A stretch of 9,170 nt of DNA, taken from positions 1 to 9,170 of the forward strand of contig JAEPMM010000103.1 in assembly GCA_017643965.1 (NCBI GenBank), in the 5' to 3' direction. The stretch comes from Marinobacter sp. (lineage in GTDB: Bacteria > Pseudomonadota > Gammaproteobacteria > Pseudomonadales > Oleiphilaceae). Below, one piece after another: positions 6,834 through 9,170 of the stretch. Every line of letters begins with the position of its first letter. The first letter of the stretch is position 1. The notes under the pieces were generated by a model, which was not told where the DNA came from, did no database searches, and saw only the letters and a list, made by a program, of their open reading frames with translations. The translations under genes and the position numbers were made by a program.

Positions 6834-7781
6834 ATGCCCGATATTATCGTGATGTTTTTCCTGCTGGGAGTGGTCGCCGGTGCGCTGCGCTCGGATCTGA
6901 CCATTCCCAAAGCCGCCTACGACATTCTCAGCCTGCTGTTGATGTTGACCATCGGTCTCAAAGGCGGCATGGCGCTTCATGGCAACCTGCACTGGGGGCT
7001 GCTCTCGCAGGTGTTGGCCATTGTGGCACTGGGCTTTGTGATTCCGCTGATCCTGTTCCCGTTGCTGCGTCATCTGGTGCGACTGAACGTGGCCGATGCC
7101 GCCAGTTTCTGTGCCCACTATGGCTCGGTCAGCGCCGGCACGTTTGCGGTGGCACTGGCCTGGGTGGAATCAAGGGGGTTGGCGATCGGCGGACAGGTGA
7201 CGCTGTACCTGGTGCTGCTGGAACTGCCGGCGATTCTGACCGGGCTGTGGCTGTACCGGCGCTATCAACTGGGAGGCGCGAGCACGAGTGGTTCGGGCAC
7301 ACCCTTGTGGCAGGAGACCCTGACCAATCGCAGCGTGGTGCTGCTGGTGGGCGGTGTCATCATCGGCATTCTGTACGGGCCGGATAACGGGGATGGTGTC
7401 ACCGCGCCGTTGACCGGGGCCTTCTCGCTGGTGTTGTCGCTGTTCCTGCTGGAAATGGGGCTGGTGGCGGCAGACACCTTGCGCAAGATCCGGCTGCGCC
7501 ACTGGCGGGTGATTGCCTTCGCGCTCTGCCTGCCCCCGCTGCTCTCAATCCCCGGCCTGCTGACCGGCCTGTGGCTTGGCCTGGAACCGGGAACCATCGT
7601 GGTGTTGGGTACCCTGACGGCCAGTGCCTCCTACATCGCTGCACCGGTGGCGGTCAGGCACGGCATTCCCGACGCGGACATCGGGTTGGCCATGCTGGCG
7701 TCACTGGGTGTGACCTTTCCGTTCAACGTGATCGTCGGTATCGGGTTGTACAGCTACTTCCTGGACATTTTGATGGCCTGA
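6834..7781 (+). CDS. sbtA: SbtA-type sodium-dependent bicarbonate transporter
   Basis: Inner-membrane permease of 315 residues in the Sbt_1 (DUF897) family, which imports bicarbonate together with Na+. Hydrophobic helices fill nearly the whole chain in two similar halves. Family motifs are clear: LLLMLTIGLKGGMALHG (34-50), HYGSVSAGTFAVALAW (95-110) and LTASASYIAAPVAVR (261-275), then SLGVTFPFNVIVGIGLY (290-306). It is shorter than cyanobacterial SbtA (about 370 residues), mainly because the central cytoplasmic loop (about 142-167) is small. I chose the ATG at 6834, with GGAG (6819-6822) 11 bases upstream; a GTG at 6822 would add four residues. No SbtB (PII-like) gene is next to it. The NhaR-like regulator two genes upstream suggests Na+-linked control. 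A role in anaplerotic carbon supply or pH balance fits a heterotroph, but this is inference. Confidence 0.92.
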   Translation: MPDIIVMFFLLGVVAGALRSDLTIPKAAYDILSLLLMLTIGLKGGMALHGNLHWGLLSQVLAIVALGFVIPLILFPLLRHLVRLNVADAASFCAHYGSVSAGTFAVALAWVESRGLAIGGQVTLYLVLLELPAILTGLWLYRRYQLGGASTSGSGTPLWQETLTNRSVVLLVGGVIIGILYGPDNGDGVTAPLTGAFSLVLSLFLLEMGLVAADTLRKIRLRHWRVIAFALCLPPLLSIPGLLTGLWLGLEPGTIVVLGTLTASASYIAAPVAVRHGIPDADIGLAMLASLGVTFPFNVIVGIGLYSYFLDILMA

Positions 7782-7862
7782 CACGGAATAGGGTCTTCTG
7801 GGGGTGGAGCTCATGGCGTATGCTGGACACGCGATTTGCTTCAAACAACCGGAAACACCTCG

Positions 7863-8222
7863 ATGAAATTCCCCAAAGCCACCGTCATACTGGTTTCAGC
7901 CGCGCTCGTTTACGTTGCCTGGGATCTGACCCGTGACAAGCCCGATGCCGGCGACCCCGCTCGCTTTGCCAATCCGGCGGCGAATCCGGTGAAACGTGGG
8001 GAGGTGGTGGACTGGGTTGTGTCACGGATTCCCGAGCATTGCGAAGACATCACCGGTGAACCGGCGGGAAGCCAGGCGCATGCCGGGGGTGTTGAGCGTA
8101 GCGAGTCCCGCAATTCCCTGTGCCGACGCGCGATTTACGACAGTTTTCCGGAAACGATCCGCTCTGAGGCGGTGTTCCGGGATGTTGCCCTTACCATGAC
8201 GGATTGCCTGGCCCAACACTGA
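7863..8222 (+). CDS. Hypothetical membrane-anchored protein with three cysteines
   Basis: I do not recognise a family. The 119-residue protein starts with a short basic tail and one hydrophobic segment (about 6-20, ATVILVSAALVYVAW), either a signal anchor or an uncleaved signal peptide. The rest would then lie in the periplasm. The exported part is polar, with three cysteines (60, 87, 115) spaced about 27 residues apart, so one disulfide is possible. Residues 66-83 (PAGSQAHAGGVERSES) look flexible. The ATG at 7863 has only a weak ribosome site (CGGAAA about 8 bases upstream); an in-frame TTG at 7836 is less likely because it would put polar residues before the membrane segment. The DUF2750 gene follows after 24 bases, so the two probably share a transcript. 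Real coding is likely from the signal-like N-terminus and the regular operon spacing. Confidence 0.72.
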   Translation: MKFPKATVILVSAALVYVAWDLTRDKPDAGDPARFANPAANPVKRGEVVDWVVSRIPEHCEDITGEPAGSQAHAGGVERSESRNSLCRRAIYDSFPETIRSEAVFRDVALTMTDCLAQH

Positions 8223-8246
8223 AGGCCGGGAACAGAGAGCCAAACC

Positions 8247-8630
8247 ATGACCAATGAAGAGCTGACTGCCATTCTCGAACTTGATGGTGAGGAGCGCTAC
8301 GACTATTTCCTCAGCCAGGTTGGCGAGGAACGGGAAATCTGGATTCTGGTGAATGCCGAGAACCGGTTTCTGAAAATTGCCGCCGACGACGGCGATGTGG
8401 AATACCTGCCGGTCTGGCCCAGCGCCGATTTCGCCGCCGCGTACGCCAAAAGCGGTGATGAACTTACGCCAAAGAGTCTGTCGCTGCCGGATTTCCTCAA
8501 CAAGTGGATTCCCGGTCTGGCCAAAGATGGCCTCGACATCGGCGTGTTTCCGGGGCTGGACAAAACCCTGTGGATCACCGAGCCGGATGAGCTCAGGCAG
8601 GATCTGCAGGACGAACTGTCGAACTTCTAA
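8247..8630 (+). CDS. DUF2750 domain-containing protein
   Basis: An acidic soluble protein of 127 residues that fits the DUF2750 family over its full length. It has RYDYFLSQVGEEREIWILVN near 17-36 and a central LPVWPSADFAAAYA (54-67), typical of the family's LPLWP..eyA element. It then has KSLSLPDFLNKWIPGLAKDGLDIGVFP (76-102) and a final DELRQDLQDEL. The family's function is not established as far as I know. The ATG at 8247 has only a weak AGAG-type ribosome site. It is probably co-transcribed with the three-cysteine protein gene 24 bases upstream, and it ends 3 bases from the stop codon of the convergent gene on the other strand. Confidence 0.85.
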   Translation: MTNEELTAILELDGEERYDYFLSQVGEEREIWILVNAENRFLKIAADDGDVEYLPVWPSADFAAAYAKSGDELTPKSLSLPDFLNKWIPGLAKDGLDIGVFPGLDKTLWITEPDELRQDLQDELSNF

Positions 8631-8633
8631 GGC

Positions 8634-9170
8634 TCAGGCGGTGTCGAGTTCCCGGTAAAGGGCACGGCCCAGCGCGCTGAAGTACTGTTCGAACGCGATG
8701 TTGATGCGTTCCCGGTGCTCACCTTGAGGATACAGCCCCGCTCTGGCCTCGTCGGAGTGGCGGCTGCCCCGGACCAGGAAAGGGCTGGCGGGGTTGCTGT
8801 CTTCAACAAAGGCCTCGAAGGCGCGGGCGCACAACTCCTCTGGCTGGGCGTAGTAAAGCACTCCCAGTTCACGGTCTGCCTTGCTGGACTGTTCAAACAG
8901 CGCACTGGGCAGTGTGCCCTCCCGGTTCAGAATAATCACCTGAAAGCAGTTGCCCAGCAGGGCATTCAGCGGATGGGCATCGGGTTTTGCGTGATCCAGC
9001 CAGGCGCTGGACGCAAACTGCGTCGCTTGCGAGCCCCTGAACATACGGCTGCCCATGTAGTGATCAAAGGCATGGAACCACTCATGGGCCAGGCTGCCGG
9101 CCCCCGCGTTCTTGGCAAGAGCCAGCTGTCGCGTTGCCGGAATGTAATGGGCCGCCACGCCGGGCCTGCC
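8634..9170 (-). CDS. CLCA_X / LPD1-like putative metalloprotease, C-terminal part (5' end outside window)
   Basis: The frame stays open to the right edge (GRPG precedes VAAHYIPATRQ), so the GTG at 9158 is internal and the N-terminus lies beyond the window. The visible 179 residues include AKNAGAGSLAHEWFHAFDHY. HEWFH (bases 9072-9086) is a zincin HExxH motif, and a downstream acidic helix (PEELCARAFEAFVED, bases 8799-8843) could supply the third zinc ligand. The stretch AAHY-P...L-AK--GAGSLAHEW-HA-DHY resembles the LPD1 domain of phage and plasmid polyvalent proteins, and the whole matches what I remember as the CLCA_X family. The C-terminus (GLYPQGEHRERINIAFEQYFSALG) is also family-like. A peptidase-type fold is likely; substrate and location are unknown. 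It converges with the DUF2750 gene. Confidence 0.78.
   Translation of the reverse strand, partial: GRPGVAAHYIPATRQLALAKNAGAGSLAHEWFHAFDHYMGSRMFRGSQATQFASSAWLDHAKPDAHPLNALLGNCFQVIILNREGTLPSALFEQSSKADRELGVLYYAQPEELCARAFEAFVEDSNPASPFLVRGSRHSDEARAGLYPQGEHRERINIAFEQYFSALGRALYRELDTA

Noticed and set aside
7782..7862. Search for a promoter or terminator between sbtA and the three-cysteine protein gene
   Set aside because: I saw no convincing hairpin with a T run and no clear -35/-10 pair in these 81 bases.

Overview
This window looks like ordinary chromosome from a GC-rich, probably marine gammaproteobacterium; Marinobacter or a relative is my best guess, from the mix of gene families and not from any database match. 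Ten protein genes fill it almost completely: nine on the + strand and one, at the right end, on the - strand. The genes at both edges are cut by the window. I see no rRNA, tRNA, CRISPR array, insertion sequence or integrase, and no gene-free stretch reaches 300 bases.

Left part (1-2645): the C-terminal three quarters of a BCCT-family solute transporter, a terminator-like hairpin, an MscS-type mechanosensitive channel, and a 107-residue protein I do not recognise. An osmolyte importer beside a tension-gated release channel suggests an osmotic-balance cluster.

Middle part (2646-7781): a leader with nested inverted repeats precedes a large membrane-bound c-di-GMP enzyme (signal peptide, 7TMR-DISM sensor and membrane domains, degenerate GGDEF, intact EAL). 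Three bases later begins a LysR-type regulator closely resembling NhaR, the Na+-responsive activator. An AT-rich inverted-repeat region follows, then a small DUF7352-like protein, an intrinsic terminator, and an SbtA-type Na+-dependent bicarbonate transporter. A Na+-sensing type of regulator next to a Na+-driven bicarbonate importer, coupled to a c-di-GMP phosphodiesterase, is the most interesting arrangement here. That these genes work together is inferred from order and family only.

Right part (7782-9170): a small membrane-anchored protein with three cysteines, a DUF2750 protein, and, convergent with it at a 3-base gap, the C-terminal part of a putative zinc metalloprotease-like protein (HEWFH motif) of the CLCA_X / LPD1-like kind.
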